This document shows positions 48,738-59,343 of a stretch of DNA of 60,973 nt, piece by piece. The position numbers and the translations under genes were made by a program. Under the pieces are notes generated by a model that was not told where the DNA came from, did not search any database, and saw only the letters and a program-made list of their open reading frames with translations. How positions within the stretch are numbered: the stretch's first letter is position 1; each line of letters starts with the position of its first letter. The stretch comes from Providencia alcalifaciens DSM 30120 (GTDB lineage Bacteria; Pseudomonadota; Gammaproteobacteria; Enterobacterales; Enterobacteriaceae): assembly GCF_000173415.1 (NCBI RefSeq), contig NZ_ABXW01000044.1:1-60973 (forward strand), given 5' to 3'.

Positions 48738-49625
48738 CTAATCACCCTGCTGATTAGACGAGGCTTCTGGCTTGTTCGATTTCAAAGATTGTTTAAATTT
48801 CGGCATATTACGATATTTTTCAATCAATGCTAAAGCGATGGCTTCTGTTTCAGCATCAGGTCGCCCATCAATATCCCGCGGGCGGTAATGCATTTGGAAC
48901 GCCCGAAGTGTCTGCTTAGTTTCTTTATCCAGCTTACCTGTCTGTGGGATCCCCGCATAACCATAAAATTTCAAGGCTTTTTGTAGATTTAGCACATTCA
49001 CAGGCGCATTAACTTGCCGGTCCGCCAAATATTTAGTGACTGTTTGAGGATCTGGCCAAGCTCCTATTCCATGTAGCGCTAATGATTGCCACGGAAATGC
49101 GCGACCAGGGTCTTGCTTACGTAATGGCGCAATATCACTGTGGCCAATGACATTTTCAGGTGGGATATCATAGCGTTGCATAATATCTTTCAGTAATGGA
49201 ATTAATGCATCAATCTGTGAATCATTAAAAGGTGGCCATATATCTTGACCATTTTTTCTCACAAAACCTTCATTAACAATCTCAATACCTATCGAGCTAT
49301 CATTAAGACCATGATGATACTGCCAACGGCTATCGCCTGCATGCCACGCTTTTAAACGTTCAGGAACAAGCTGCAAAATTACCGGTTGACCATTTTTTTG
49401 CGCAGGTTGGCTCGGAATGAGGTAGTGAGAGCTTACCTTTCCTTTCGTCAAAGTTTTGATTGAATGAGCATCATCAGAAACAGTGTAATGTAGAACAATG
49501 AACTGAATACGTTCGCTGGTATTCTGTGACGGGTAACTCTGGTCGAGATAGTAACCCGTTTTTGAAGGTGTCGTTGAACAACCGACGAGTAGGAATATGA
49601 CAAATATCCATATTGCCCTAACCAT
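48738..49625 (-). CDS. amiD: N-acetylmuramoyl-L-alanine amidase AmiD (lipoprotein)
   Basis: A 295-residue outer-membrane lipoprotein. The lipobox LLVGC makes C16 the lipidated residue. An Amidase_2 zinc domain follows, with His in FIVLHYTVSDD, LKAWHAGDSRW, GHSDIAPLRKQDPG and SIGIEIVNEGF. A C-terminal peptidoglycan-binding helical domain (LNLQKALKFYGYAG, RAFQMHYRPRDIDGRPDAET) completes the AmiD plan. It cleaves muropeptides in wall recycling. The location between iclR and aceK is not the E. coli one. Confidence 0.93.
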   Translation of the reverse strand: MVRAIWIFVIFLLVGCSTTPSKTGYYLDQSYPSQNTSERIQFIVLHYTVSDDAHSIKTLTKGKVSSHYLIPSQPAQKNGQPVILQLVPERLKAWHAGDSRWQYHHGLNDSSIGIEIVNEGFVRKNGQDIWPPFNDSQIDALIPLLKDIMQRYDIPPENVIGHSDIAPLRKQDPGRAFPWQSLALHGIGAWPDPQTVTKYLADRQVNAPVNVLNLQKALKFYGYAGIPQTGKLDKETKQTLRAFQMHYRPRDIDGRPDAETEAIALALIEKYRNMPKFKQSLKSNKPEASSNQQGD

Positions 49626-49950
49626 TTAAAACAGCCCTTTTTCCATGTTGAATTGCCGCACATTTAAGCACACCGCCCTCGATAAAACCATGAGAACTTT
49701 TCACTAAATTTAGCTTAAATATGAACTAACACGGTGAAAAAACGAATTAAATGTATCAATAAAGGCAAAGTAAGAATATTTTTATAAAAAATATTAATCT
49801 AATTTTATCGTTATCTGCTTTTATCATTTAAAAGCAGAATCGTCAGAACGTGATAATTCATTACTTAATAATAATAAAGAATTAATAATTAAAATCATTT
49901 AATCATTATAGTTTTTTTAAACTATCGGATAGTCTTCCCATTTAAATAAA
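49626..49950. other. AT-rich noncoding gap between amiD and the MrpJ-like gene
   Basis: About 325 bases without a supported gene. It holds the amiD promoter region. A 9-bp hairpin at 49815-49837 (CTGCTTTTA / TAAAAGCAG) and the short dyad ACTAT-CGG-ATAGT at 49921-49933, 18 bases after the MrpJ-like stop, may help to end that transcript. Confidence 0.4.
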
Positions 49951-50229
49951 TTAAAAACTTGCTAACATGACTTCTTCAGAATTATTTTTTTCTTTTTCAA
50001 ATTGCCGAGCTATCATCGTTGTAATTTCATGAATATCCATTTCAAGTAAAATAGCAATCTCGATTAATTTATCTAAACTAAGCTTATTAACGCCAAGTTC
50101 ATATCGAGATACTTGCTGCTGGCTAAGTTGGATAATAGTCGCTAATTCCTGCCCTGATAATCCCTTACGAACCCTTGCCTTACGAAGATGGTTGCCAAGT
50201 AAAGCATAAATATTTTGTTTTTCTGACAT
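49951..50229 (-). CDS. MrpJ-type helix-turn-helix regulator (orphan)
   Basis: A 92-residue XRE-family protein. The helix-turn-helix is GLSGQELATIIQLSQQQVSRYE (split: GLSGQELATII and LSQQQVSRYE, about residues 22-43), followed by GVNKLSLDKLIEIAILLEMD. The SQQQ-x-SRYE motif is the hallmark of the Proteus MrpJ family, fimbria-associated regulators that repress motility when fimbriae are made. The ATG at 50229 with AGGTGAG upstream is chosen over a GTG at 50241. Unlike mrpJ it is not the last gene of a fimbrial operon; the fimbrial operon in this window, 20 kb away, lacks one. Confidence 0.85.
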   Translation of the reverse strand: MSEKQNIYALLGNHLRKARVRKGLSGQELATIIQLSQQQVSRYELGVNKLSLDKLIEIAILLEMDIHEITTMIARQFEKEKNNSEEVMLASF

Positions 50230-50639
50230 GTACACACTCACCTCACTCTAAATAAAACTCCATCAAACATTAACGGGCATTATAAAAACAATCTATTTTT
50301 TTTAAAATAGATATAAACAATTGAATTAATGCTAATTGATAGGAATTCGAATGGGGTAGTCTGTAATTAAATCTATCATTTTACAACTCTAGGTTGTAAT
50401 TCATTGCTTTATAAAATATTTTTCAACTTAGCTATATTATTTATTTTATTCAAAAAAATTATTAAAATGCCTTTATTTTCATAATATTTTACAATTTAAA
50501 TAGTTATGGCAATAATTGGTAACTAAAAATCACTTGTCTTTACGATTACATTTTATTTTAAAAATTAAACTTTATTTAAAATAATAATCATCTAAAACTA
50601 AATAGCGATAATTACATTACTTAGCTTTTCGTGCTGATT
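50230..50639. other. AT-rich noncoding gap upstream of the MrpJ-like gene
   Basis: About 410 very AT-rich bases without a supported gene. The dyad TTACAAC-TCTAG-GTTGTAA (50381-50399) about 150 bases before the MrpJ-like start is a candidate operator or small hairpin. No other structure was recognised. Confidence 0.4.
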
Positions 50640-51434
50640 TTATCTAAATACTATCATCCCGCTTTTCCCCTGAAGATAAGAAAATAACTCCACATCCATG
50701 ACACGTAAATTTTTTCGTTGTGAAGAAGCATGACGAAATATAACCTTATCACCACTTCTAATAACAATGCCTACATGGCTAACATCTAATCCTGATGTGG
50801 GAGAATAAATACCTACGTAATCCCCTGTTTTTAATAGTTGCAGCACATTTTTATCAATAAATTGAGTCGGAATATATCGAATAACTCTCGGCTTTATTTT
50901 AATTGTCGGAATAATCAGTTCACCGTTACTTTTTTTATTGAGCTGTTTATTTACCGAAATTGTATGAGGGCTCAGCTGTGTCGTAATATCAGTGGCAATT
51001 TTAGAATCACCTTGTGCCCAATCCGAAAAGAAATGGCGACGCTGATTAAATGCCACATGAGCATCCACATAACGAATTTTTTCTAAATTGGATACAAACT
51101 GTTCAGCATCATCTGCATGCTTAAAAGCTTCGCTATACTCGATGAATGTCATGCAATCCACCGCAGTTAAATCAATAATCAGTCGTTCAGTAGAGAGTGC
51201 ATTCATATTAAGAGTTTGATTGTTATAGGGTGTTCCTAATAAAGTGGTGGTCGCATTGACTATTTTTTGCTCTTCATGCCCCTGTTGGCTGGACAAAATG
51301 GCCATCTCTAAGACGCTATAAGATCCTATGGTTAATACCACGTCTGGCACTTCCGTGGCGTGAACAACGTGGGTATACGACCACAATACGCCCAACAGCC
51401 ACCCAAGTTTCTTCAGCCTTCTCAACCCCGCCAT
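50640..51434 (-). CDS. DUF1460 (NlpC/P60-superfamily) exported peptidase-like protein
   Basis: A 264-residue exported protein. The ATG at 51434 starts a signal peptide (GWLLGVLWSYTHVVHATE); an in-frame ATG at 51497 would add 21 non-signal residues. The likely catalytic Cys lies in DLTAVDCMTFIEYSEAF and the His in LDVSHVGIVIRSG, the layout of DUF1460 amidase-like proteins of the NlpC/P60 superfamily. It probably cleaves or modifies a peptidoglycan peptide in the periplasm, but the bond is unknown. AmiD, another wall hydrolase, lies two genes away. Confidence 0.82.
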   Translation of the reverse strand: MAGLRRLKKLGWLLGVLWSYTHVVHATEVPDVVLTIGSYSVLEMAILSSQQGHEEQKIVNATTTLLGTPYNNQTLNMNALSTERLIIDLTAVDCMTFIEYSEAFKHADDAEQFVSNLEKIRYVDAHVAFNQRRHFFSDWAQGDSKIATDITTQLSPHTISVNKQLNKKSNGELIIPTIKIKPRVIRYIPTQFIDKNVLQLLKTGDYVGIYSPTSGLDVSHVGIVIRSGDKVIFRHASSQRKNLRVMDVELFSYLQGKSGMIVFR

Positions 51435-51620
51435 ATTTTCCCACTTTATGTTTATATAACCGCTATTAACCAACTCATTATAGTTATTATTTATCATTCT
51501 GTTAGGCTGAAAAAGCCACGATTATTCCCAAAATATCGATAATCCTCTTATTGATTCAGATCACAGATATGTCGAAATCTTCATTTTGATCATTGCAACC
51601 ATTGTGTTTTCATTGAACAA

Positions 51621-51634
51621 TGTTACCGGTAACA
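51621..51634. promoter_or_regulatory. GntR operator upstream of edd-eda
   Basis: A perfect palindrome, TGTTACCGGTAACA, identical to the site before gntK, lies 34 bases upstream of the edd start. It is expected to make edd-eda gluconate-inducible through GntR, as known in E. coli. Confidence 0.88.
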
Positions 51635-51668
51635 TAAAGAGTACTGTTTGTATAATGGAGCCATTATC

Positions 51669-53519
51669 ATGAGCAAAAATATTTCTGGAGTCACTTCTTC
51701 AACAAAGGTTAATGACACCCTTTTACAGATCACCAAACGCATTATTGCGCGCTCTAAAGACACCCGAGAAGCCTATCTCGCCAAAATTGAGCGTGCCCGT
51801 AGCAATACGGTACATCGCGCTGAATTAGCGTGTGGAAATCTGGCTCATGGTTTTGCGGCTTGCCAAAATGAAGAAAAAAGTATTCTCAAAAGCATGACCC
51901 GCTCTGATATTGCCATCATCAATTCCTATAACGATATGCTTTCAGCACATCGTCCCTATGACCGATATCCTGATCAACTTAAGCAGGCTCTATTGGAAAA
52001 TGGCGCAATTGGCCAAGTCGCCGCAGGTGTTCCTGCCATGTGCGATGGCGTCACTCAGGGTCAAGATGGCATGGAGCTTTCCTTACTGAGTCGCGATGTT
52101 ATTGCAATGTCCACTGCCATCGGGCTTTCACATAATATGTTTGATGGCGCACTCTACTTAGGTATCTGCGATAAAATCGTTCCGGGATTAATGATGGGAG
52201 CCCTCTCCTTTGGGCATTTACCCGCTGTTTTTGTGCCAGCAGGTCCTATGAGTACGGGCTTACCAAACAAAGAAAAAGTCAAAGTTCGCCAGCTATATGT
52301 CGAAGGAAAAGTCGATCGTAACGCGTTATTGGAGGCTGAAGCGGCTTCATATCACAGCATTGGTACCTGCACATTTTACGGTACCGCCAACTCTAATCAG
52401 ATGGTCATGGAGGTCATGGGGCTGCATTTACCAGGCGCTTCTTTTGTTCCCCCTGATTCACCATTGCGCGATGAACTGACTCGCGCCGCCGCGCGTCAAA
52501 TTACGCGGTTGACCGAACAATCTGGAAACTATTTACCCATTGGTAAGCTCGTCGATGAAAAAGTGATTGTAAATGGTATTGTGGCTCTACTGGCGACAGG
52601 AGGCTCCACTAATCTCACAATGCACCTTGTGGCAATTGCCCGTGCAGCGGGGATCATTATCAATTGGGATGATTTTTCTGATCTTTCTGCAATTGTTCCC
52701 CTTATTTGCCGAATTTACCCTAATGGTCAAGCGGATATAAACCAATTCCAAGCTGCTGGCGGCGTTTCGTTATTGATCCGACAATTACTTGCCAAGGGCT
52801 TACTCCATGATGATGTTCACACCATCGCAGGATTCGGGTTATCACGCTATACTCTCGAACCTTGGTTAGATAACGGTCAATTAGCATGGCGGGAAGGCGC
52901 AAAAAGCTCTTATGATCTTGAAGTGATCGCTGACATTGAACACCCTTTTTCTCATCACGGTGGGACGAAGCTATTGTCTGGCAATTTAGGGCGTGCGGTG
53001 ATGAAAACTTCTGCCGTTCCTGTTGAAAATCAAGTCATTGAAGCACCCGCTATCGTATTCAATAACCAAAATGACATAGCACCGCGTTTCGAAGCAGGAG
53101 AGCTAGATCGGGATTGTGTGATTGTGGTTCGCTTCCAAGGACCTTCTGCGAATGGTATGCCAGAATTACATAAATTAATGCCACCGCTCGGGGTATTATT
53201 GGATAAAGGCTATAAAGTCGCATTAGTCACTGATGGTCGATTATCAGGGGCATCTGGTAAAGTCCCTTCTGCCATTCATGTGACGCCAGAAGCTTACAAT
53301 GGTGGGTTGCTTGCTAAAGTTCAAGATGGCGACTTAATTCGCGTGAATGCATTGACCGGAGAAATCGAGCTCCTTGTCGATAAAGCAACACTATCCGCTC
53401 GCCAACCTTACCAAGCCGACCTATGTGCAGAACGAATTGGCTGTGGCAGAGAGCTATTTGGTGCATTAAGACAACATTTATCCGGTGCCGAAGAAGGCGC
53501 TTGTAGTATTAATTTTTAG
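51669..53519 (+). CDS. edd: 6-phosphogluconate dehydratase Edd
   Basis: A 616-residue enzyme of the IlvD/Edd family converting 6-phosphogluconate to 2-keto-3-deoxy-6-phosphogluconate. Iron-sulfur cluster Cys lie in [27 protein letters not shown] and [15 protein letters not shown]. The ending [22 protein letters not shown] is typical. The ATG at 51669 (GGAG 8 bases upstream) gives an N-terminus about 13 residues longer than E. coli Edd. The sequence otherwise aligns throughout. eda follows after 25 bases. Confidence 0.96.
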   Translation: MSKNISGVTSSTKVNDTLLQITKRIIARSKDTREAYLAKIERARSNTVHRAELACGNLAHGFAACQNEEKSILKSMTRSDIAIINSYNDMLSAHRPYDRYPDQLKQALLENGAIGQVAAGVPAMCDGVTQGQDGMELSLLSRDVIAMSTAIGLSHNMFDGALYLGICDKIVPGLMMGALSFGHLPAVFVPAGPMSTGLPNKEKVKVRQLYVEGKVDRNALLEAEAASYHSIGTCTFYGTANSNQMVMEVMGLHLPGASFVPPDSPLRDELTRAAARQITRLTEQSGNYLPIGKLVDEKVIVNGIVALLATGGSTNLTMHLVAIARAAGIIINWDDFSDLSAIVPLICRIYPNGQADINQFQAAGGVSLLIRQLLAKGLLHDDVHTIAGFGLSRYTLEPWLDNGQLAWREGAKSSYDLEVIADIEHPFSHHGGTKLLSGNLGRAVMKTSAVPVENQVIEAPAIVFNNQNDIAPRFEAGELDRDCVIVVRFQGPSANGMPELHKLMPPLGVLLDKGYKVALVTDGRLSGASGKVPSAIHVTPEAYNGGLLAKVQDGDLIRVNALTGEIELLVDKATLSARQPYQADLCAERIGCGRELFGALRQHLSGAEEGACSINF

Positions 53520-53544
53520 CTTATACCGCTTAATAGGATTAATT

Positions 53545-54183
53545 ATGAATAATTGGAAAATGACCGCTGAAGAAGTTCTAAAACAAGGTCCTGTCGTTCC
53601 TGTCATCGTGATCAAAAAACTTGAGCAAGCCGTTCCTTTAGCAAAAGCGTTACTAAAAGGCGGTATCAACGTATTGGAAGTCACCCTGAGAACAGAGTGT
53701 GCTATGGAAGCTATCCGATTAATTGCAGAAGAAGTCCCTGAAGCCATTGTGGGTGCAGGAACAGTCATTAATGCAAAACAACTCGCTGAGGTCACCCAAG
53801 CAGGCGCTCAATTTGCTATCAGCCCAGGATTAACCGATGAGTTACTAATGGCTGCGAGCCAAGGTAGCATTCCATTAATTCCCGGTATTTCAACCGTATC
53901 TGAATTGATGGCAGGTATGAACTACGGGCTCAAAGAATTCAAATTTTTCCCTGCTGAAGCCAACGGTGGTGTAAAAGCCTTGAAAGCTATTGCGGGTCCA
54001 TTCTCTCAAGTTCGCTTCTGCCCAACAGGCGGCATTTCTCTTGCTAATTACCGCGACTATCTCGCACTAGAAAGTGTGCTGTGCATTGGCGGTTCGTGGT
54101 TGGTTCCTGAAGATGCACTTGAAAGTGGTAACTACGAGAAAATTACCGAACTGGCACAACAAGCTGTCCAAGGTGCTCAATAA
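53545..54183 (+). CDS. eda: KDPG aldolase Eda
   Basis: A 212-residue class I aldolase cleaving 2-keto-3-deoxy-6-phosphogluconate to pyruvate and glyceraldehyde-3-phosphate. The Schiff-base lysine is K133 (EFKFFPAEA) and the catalytic Glu is E45 (NVLEVTLRT), the same numbers as in E. coli. The ATG at 53545 has AGGA upstream; an upstream in-frame ATG at 53485 lies inside edd. It completes the Entner-Doudoroff pathway with edd. Confidence 0.96.
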   Translation: MNNWKMTAEEVLKQGPVVPVIVIKKLEQAVPLAKALLKGGINVLEVTLRTECAMEAIRLIAEEVPEAIVGAGTVINAKQLAEVTQAGAQFAISPGLTDELLMAASQGSIPLIPGISTVSELMAGMNYGLKEFKFFPAEANGGVKALKAIAGPFSQVRFCPTGGISLANYRDYLALESVLCIGGSWLVPEDALESGNYEKITELAQQAVQGAQ

Positions 54184-54197
54184 ATTGCTCGCCATAC

Positions 54198-54218
54198 AGT
54201 GGGTCATTGTGGCCCACT
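54198..54218. terminator. Terminator between eda and aceK
   Basis: The 8-bp stem AGTGGGTC / GGCCCACT (one T-G pair) with a 5-base loop is followed by TTTCT. It starts 14 bases after eda and ends 9 bases before the convergent aceK stop. Confidence 0.7.
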
Positions 54219-54227
54219 TTCTATCTA

Positions 54228-55970
54228 CTAAGCTGCTGAAATAGTTTGCTTAAATCGACGGCAAAAACGTTTCTCTTCTGAGTAAGCAAAAACATCTTCT
54301 ACATACCCATCCAGAATACGCTGTTGTAATTTTTGCCAATAATCCGCGCTAAACAGATCCCGATGATGTTCCAGCAAATAATCCCGAATTTTTGGATCTT
54401 GGCATAAGAATTGAGCAAACTCTTCTGGAAAAACATCCTGCTCTCGTATGCTATACCAAGGCTCGCCAGATAGCTCTTGTTCAGGGTAAAGCGGTTCAGG
54501 GATACGACGAAAATTAACCTCGGTCATATAGCAAATTTCATCATAATCATAAAACACCACGCGACCATGGCGTGTCACACCAAAATTTTTAAATAACATG
54601 TCGCCAGGAAAAATATTGGCAGCAGCTAATTGCTTGATAGCACAGCCATACTCTTCAATAGCGTGATACAGCTGCTCATCCGAAGCTTCATCCATAAAAA
54701 TATTCAATGGGATCATCTTACGCTCCATGTATAAATGGCGAATTAAGATTTTATCTCCCAGATCTTCAACTTGGGATGGTGCTTCTACCAATAATTCCGT
54801 CATCAGCTCATCGCTCACAAAACGCTTTTCGATGATAAAATTCTCAAACTCTTGCGTATCTGCCATCCTGCCCACTCGGTCATGCTCTTTGACCATCCGA
54901 TAACACTCAAGCACCCGTGCTTTAGTGACTTCTTTTTGTGGCGCAAATTGATCTTTAATGATCTTAAATACGCGATCAAATGAGGGAGCCGTAAACACGA
55001 GCATGACCATCCCTTTCACCCCTGGCGCTAAAGTAAATTGCTCTTTTGAGAAATTTAAATAAGCCAAATACTCTCGGTAATATTCAGTTTTTCCATGCTT
55101 TTGACAACCAATCGCCATATACAGCTCAGCAATAGACTTACTGGGTAAAATCTCACGTAACCAGAACACTAATCCAGCCGGAAATGGCGCATACACCATA
55201 AAATAAGAACGTGCAAAACCAAACACAATGCTCGCGTCATCAAACCCTGTTAAACAGGTATCTATGTACATTAACCCTTGCTCATCATGATGAATTGGCA
55301 ACAAAAATGGGTGTACCTGCTGATTGATATACAGTTTTCCAACTAACCATGCGGCTTTATTACGATAAAACAGTTCATTGGCAACATGCAGCTGAGCACC
55401 TTGTTCGACAATCTCAGGGAAACGCAACCTCAATATTTTTATAATACATTGAATATCAAAGGTTAAATCTCTCCACATCAAGCGAAGAGGTAAGCCACTT
55501 AGTATTCCTCGTAAAACATTTTCCATATTTCCATCAAGGTTATACTCACGCGCTAATGGTCTCGGTAAGGTACAAAAGCGCCTCGCGGGTTGCGAAGTGA
55601 AGATGAACAGGTTTTCCTGAGTGAGTTGTCGATGCTGAAACAACCGACAATAAACGGAATTAAAAAAGCTTTCTGCAATTTCAAAACGAGGGTATTCCGG
55701 CAATAATGTCGCGTAAACCTGTTTGATCCGAGCCAAATTATGTGGACTCAGCGTTTGTATTAGTCCCATACATTGCAGTTGAGCAACAACGAGCCCCACA
55801 TGGTGGTCATACAGTTTGATCCTTTGTTTCATGGCATGTTGAACAGCATGCCAGTCGCCACGCTCAAAGCGTTCCTGTGCACCGGAGGTAATTTCAAGGA
55901 ATCGCCCATATTGTGCATCAAAGCCTTGTAAAATGGTTTGGGCAATGATCTGTTCATTTTCGAAGGTCAT
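54228..55970 (-). CDS. aceK: Isocitrate dehydrogenase kinase/phosphatase AceK
   Basis: A 580-residue bifunctional enzyme that phosphorylates and dephosphorylates isocitrate dehydrogenase, directing carbon into the glyoxylate shunt. It has the AceK blocks [42 protein letters not shown] and the kinase core [31 protein letters not shown]. (each longer block lies within residues 10-450.) The ATG at 55970 (GGGAGAG upstream) matches the family start; an upstream in-frame ATG at 56051 would add 27 unrelated residues. An intrinsic terminator lies directly before it. Confidence 0.95.
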   Translation of the reverse strand: MTFENEQIIAQTILQGFDAQYGRFLEITSGAQERFERGDWHAVQHAMKQRIKLYDHHVGLVVAQLQCMGLIQTLSPHNLARIKQVYATLLPEYPRFEIAESFFNSVYCRLFQHRQLTQENLFIFTSQPARRFCTLPRPLAREYNLDGNMENVLRGILSGLPLRLMWRDLTFDIQCIIKILRLRFPEIVEQGAQLHVANELFYRNKAAWLVGKLYINQQVHPFLLPIHHDEQGLMYIDTCLTGFDDASIVFGFARSYFMVYAPFPAGLVFWLREILPSKSIAELYMAIGCQKHGKTEYYREYLAYLNFSKEQFTLAPGVKGMVMLVFTAPSFDRVFKIIKDQFAPQKEVTKARVLECYRMVKEHDRVGRMADTQEFENFIIEKRFVSDELMTELLVEAPSQVEDLGDKILIRHLYMERKMIPLNIFMDEASDEQLYHAIEEYGCAIKQLAAANIFPGDMLFKNFGVTRHGRVVFYDYDEICYMTEVNFRRIPEPLYPEQELSGEPWYSIREQDVFPEEFAQFLCQDPKIRDYLLEHHRDLFSADYWQKLQQRILDGYVEDVFAYSEEKRFCRRFKQTISAA

Positions 55971-55985
55971 CTTTACTCTCCCAAT

Positions 55986-56009
55986 AAAAAACAGGCACTT
56001 GCGTGCCTG
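55986..56009 (-). terminator. Intrinsic terminator/attenuator between aceA and aceK
   Basis: On the minus strand, CAGGCAC-GCAA-GTGCCTG (56009 to 55992) is followed by six T residues, which run into the ribosome-binding site of aceK. It would lower aceK expression relative to aceB and aceA; in E. coli an intergenic repeat is thought to have a similar effect. Confidence 0.8.
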
Positions 56010-56075
56010 AAAAGTAGATAGATACACCAATGTCAACAACACACCGACCAATAGGAACCGTCTGTTTCTCCCTAT

Positions 56076-57383
56076 TTAAAATTGCTCTTCTTCAGTTGAC
56101 CCCGTTAACGCCGTGACTGAAGAACTTCCCCCCTGAATAACTGTGGTCACTTTATCAAAGTAGCCCGTTCCCACCTCTTGCTGATGCGAAGAGAAGGTAT
56201 AACCTTTATTAATCGCGGCAAATTCACACTCTTGAACCTTATCAACATAGTGTTTCATGCCTTCACCTTGAGCATAGGCATGAGCAAGGTCAAACATGTT
56301 GAACCACATGCTGTGGATCCCAGCTAGAGTAATAAACTGGAAGCGATACCCCATATCTGAGAGTTCTTGTTGAAAACGTGCAATCGTGCTGTCGTCTAAA
56401 TTTTTCTTCCAGTTAAATGATGGTGAACAGTTATATGCCAGCAATTTACCTGGAAACTTGGCATGAATGGCATCCGCAAATTGACGCGCGGCTTCCAAGT
56501 CCGGCTTAGACGTTTCACACCACACTAAATCTGCATAAGGGGCATAAGCGAGACCACGACTGATTGCTTGCTCAATTCCTGCCGTTGTGCGGAAGAAGCC
56601 TTCAGCAGTGCGCTCACCAGTAATAAAAGGCTCATCATAAGGATCGCAATCTGAAGTTAATAAATCGGCTGCATCCGCATCTGTTCTCGCGATTAAGATG
56701 GTTGGTACGCCAGATACATCCGCCGCCAAACGAGCTGCAACTAACTTCTGAATAGCTTCTTGAGTCGGAACCAAGACTTTTCCACCCATATGGCCGCATT
56801 TTTTCACTGCCGCCAATTGATCCTCAAAGTGCACTGCGGCTGCCCCCGCTTCAATCATATGCTTCATTAATTCAAAGGCATTCAAGACTCCACCGAAACC
56901 CGCTTCCGCATCCGCCACGATAGGTAAAAAGAAATCGATATATTCTTGGTTATCAGGACCGATGCCATTCGCCCATTGAATTTGGTCAGCTCGGCGAAAT
57001 GTGTTGTTGATTCGCTGAACCACATTAGGGACTGAATCCACAGGGTATAACGACTGGTCTGGATACATACTAGAGGCGGAGTTTGCATCCGCAGCGACCT
57101 GCCAACCCGATAAATAAACTGCTTCAATGCCGGCTTTCGCTTGTTGCAAGGCTTGACCACCTGTTAATGCGCCCAATGCATTCACATAACCTTTTTTCGC
57201 GCCACCGTTCAGTTGCGCCCAAAAGCGCTCTGCACCTTTACGAGCCAATGTATGTTCTGGATTAACCGAGCCGCGTAGCTTAATCACTTCCTCAGCAGCA
57301 TAAGGACGAGTGATACCTTTCCAGCGCGGTTTTTTCCATTCATTTTCTAATTGAGCAATCTGTTCTAAGCGCGATGTTGTCAT
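56076..57383 (-). CDS. aceA: Isocitrate lyase AceA
   Basis: A 435-residue enzyme splitting isocitrate into glyoxylate and succinate. The catalytic loop KKCGHMGGK (about residue 195) is intact, with the other family blocks [37 protein letters not shown] and [13 protein letters not shown]. It is the middle gene of aceBAK, 68 bases after aceB. Length equals E. coli AceA within one residue. Confidence 0.97.
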   Translation of the reverse strand: MTTSRLEQIAQLENEWKKPRWKGITRPYAAEEVIKLRGSVNPEHTLARKGAERFWAQLNGGAKKGYVNALGALTGGQALQQAKAGIEAVYLSGWQVAADANSASSMYPDQSLYPVDSVPNVVQRINNTFRRADQIQWANGIGPDNQEYIDFFLPIVADAEAGFGGVLNAFELMKHMIEAGAAAVHFEDQLAAVKKCGHMGGKVLVPTQEAIQKLVAARLAADVSGVPTILIARTDADAADLLTSDCDPYDEPFITGERTAEGFFRTTAGIEQAISRGLAYAPYADLVWCETSKPDLEAARQFADAIHAKFPGKLLAYNCSPSFNWKKNLDDSTIARFQQELSDMGYRFQFITLAGIHSMWFNMFDLAHAYAQGEGMKHYVDKVQECEFAAINKGYTFSSHQQEVGTGYFDKVTTVIQGGSSSVTALTGSTEEEQF

Positions 57384-57451
57384 GATTTACTTCCTTTATT
57401 GTTGTCAGTCTTTGTAGGGTAATGAAATATTGTGTTTATTTTTAAATCTTA

Positions 57452-59050
57452 TTAATCAAGTAGTTGGTAACCAGGGATGGTTAAAAACTCGATTAGATCA
57501 TCTTGGGTCGTGATCCGTCGCATCAGCTCACTTGCTTCACGGAAACGCCCGCTTTGAAAGCGATGATCGCCAAGCTCTTTTTGAATCACTTGCAGCTCTT
57601 CATCCAGCATCTCTTCGAACAGAGCTTTCGTCACCTTCATGCCGTTTGATAGCGATTTGCCATGACGAATCCATTGCCAAATTGAAGTACGCGAAATTTC
57701 AGCTGTAGCGGCATCTTCCATTAATCCATAGATAGGTACGCAACCATTTCCTGAAATCCACGCTTCAATGTATTGCACAGCTACACGAATATTGGCACGC
57801 ATTCCCGCCTCAGTTCTTTCACCTTCACAAGGCTGTAATAGCTGATTTGCAGTGATTTCATCATCATTTTCACGGCGGATATTCAGCTGATTTTTACGTT
57901 CGCCTAAAGCTGCGTTAAACACCTCCATGACGGTATCAGCTAAACCAGGATGCGCTATCCATGAACCATCATGACCATTGCGTGCTTCCAACTCTTTATC
58001 TGCTTTCACTTTGGCAAGAATGGCTTGGTTTTCCTGTGCATCTTTACTTGGGATAAAAGCGGACATTCCCCCCATTGCAAACGCACCGCGACGATGACAG
58101 GTTTTGATCAACAACCGTGAATAGGCACTTAAAAATTCCTGTGTCATTGTGACGACTTGTCTATCTGGCAAGACACGGTCAGCATGCTCTTTTAGTGTTT
58201 TGATATAGCTGAAGATATAATCCCAACGACCGCAATTTAGCCCCACAATGTGGTGACGCATGTGGTATAAAATTTCATCCATTTGGAAAACAGCAGGTAA
58301 TGTTTCAATTAATACGGTTGCTTTGATAGTGCCCCGAGGAAGGTCAACAAAATCCTCTGCCGCACTAAATACATCACTCCACCACTGAGCTTCCTGCCAA
58401 GACTCGAGTTTTGGAATATAGAAATAAGGTCCACTTCCCTTCGCTAGTAAGGCCTGATAGTTATTAAAAAAGTAAAGTGCGAAATCAAACAATCCTCCGG
58501 GAATTGGTTTTCCGCCAACCAGTACATGCTTTTCATCTAAATGAAGACCTCGAACACGAGCAATCAACACCGCTGGATTTGATTTCAGTTGATAGACTTT
58601 GCCATTTTCATTGGTATAAGAGATTTCCCCTGTAATCGCATCGCGCAAATTGATTTGCCCATCAATCAGTCTTTCCCACGATGGTGATAAAGAGTCTTCG
58701 AAATCTGCCATGAACACTTTTACGTTAGCATTCAGAGCATTGATCACCATTTTTCGATCAACAGGTCCCGTAATTTCAATTCTGCGATCTTGTAAATCAT
58801 CAGGAATATTTTGAATCTTCCAGTCCGAATTTTTAATGGAATCAGATTCCATAATAAAATCAGGTAGCCCACCTGAATCAATTGATTTTTGGCGTAGCAC
58901 TCGATCTTTGAGCAATTGCTCTCTTCGTGGTAAAAACTCATCGACAAGAAAAGACAAAAAACCAATAGAATCAGTATCTAATATGTTTTTAGCTTGCTGT
59001 GAAAATGCTTTTGTGAATGTTAAATCTGAAATAGATAATTGCTGATTCAT
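57452..59050 (-). CDS. aceB: Malate synthase A AceB
   Basis: A 532-residue enzyme condensing glyoxylate with acetyl-CoA to malate. Conserved regions include VKVFMADFEDSLSPSWERLI-type, GTIKATVLIETLPAVFQMDE, HHIVGLNCGRWDYIFS and GNGCVPIYGLMEDAATAEIS. The ATG at 59050 (MNQQLSISD) with GAGGG upstream matches the E. coli start; an ATG 18 bases upstream is less likely. It heads the glyoxylate operon; an IclR-like site lies about 60 bases upstream. Confidence 0.97.
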   Translation of the reverse strand: MNQQLSISDLTFTKAFSQQAKNILDTDSIGFLSFLVDEFLPRREQLLKDRVLRQKSIDSGGLPDFIMESDSIKNSDWKIQNIPDDLQDRRIEITGPVDRKMVINALNANVKVFMADFEDSLSPSWERLIDGQINLRDAITGEISYTNENGKVYQLKSNPAVLIARVRGLHLDEKHVLVGGKPIPGGLFDFALYFFNNYQALLAKGSGPYFYIPKLESWQEAQWWSDVFSAAEDFVDLPRGTIKATVLIETLPAVFQMDEILYHMRHHIVGLNCGRWDYIFSYIKTLKEHADRVLPDRQVVTMTQEFLSAYSRLLIKTCHRRGAFAMGGMSAFIPSKDAQENQAILAKVKADKELEARNGHDGSWIAHPGLADTVMEVFNAALGERKNQLNIRRENDDEITANQLLQPCEGERTEAGMRANIRVAVQYIEAWISGNGCVPIYGLMEDAATAEISRTSIWQWIRHGKSLSNGMKVTKALFEEMLDEELQVIQKELGDHRFQSGRFREASELMRRITTQDDLIEFLTIPGYQLLD

Positions 59051-59108
59051 TGTTCTACCCTCATTCATGGCTGGCTATGAATTAAGAGTAAACTCAAAAA
59101 ACAAATAA

Positions 59109-59130
59109 ATCAAAAACGGTTTCCATTTTA
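59109..59130. promoter_or_regulatory. Putative IclR operator upstream of aceB
   Basis: Read on the minus strand, AAAATGGAAAC-CGTTTTTGAT differs at about two positions from the sequence I recall around the IclR site of the E. coli aceB promoter. It lies 59-80 bases before the aceB start, and iclR itself is in the window. Confidence 0.6.
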
Positions 59131-59343
59131 TTATAAAGTGCACGTATCGCCATGATTATAAACAATTTATTTATAAAAATGATTTTGCTATTAATTTCTA
59201 TAGATAGAATTATTTTGTTAATATTTAGTTAAATCATAGTGTTATATCTATTCGGATATTTTATTTTTTAATAACAGAAAATGAGTTAACCAAATTATTT
59301 TAGTTATCGATTCATCTATAAATGAGGGGATATTTTTGATTTA

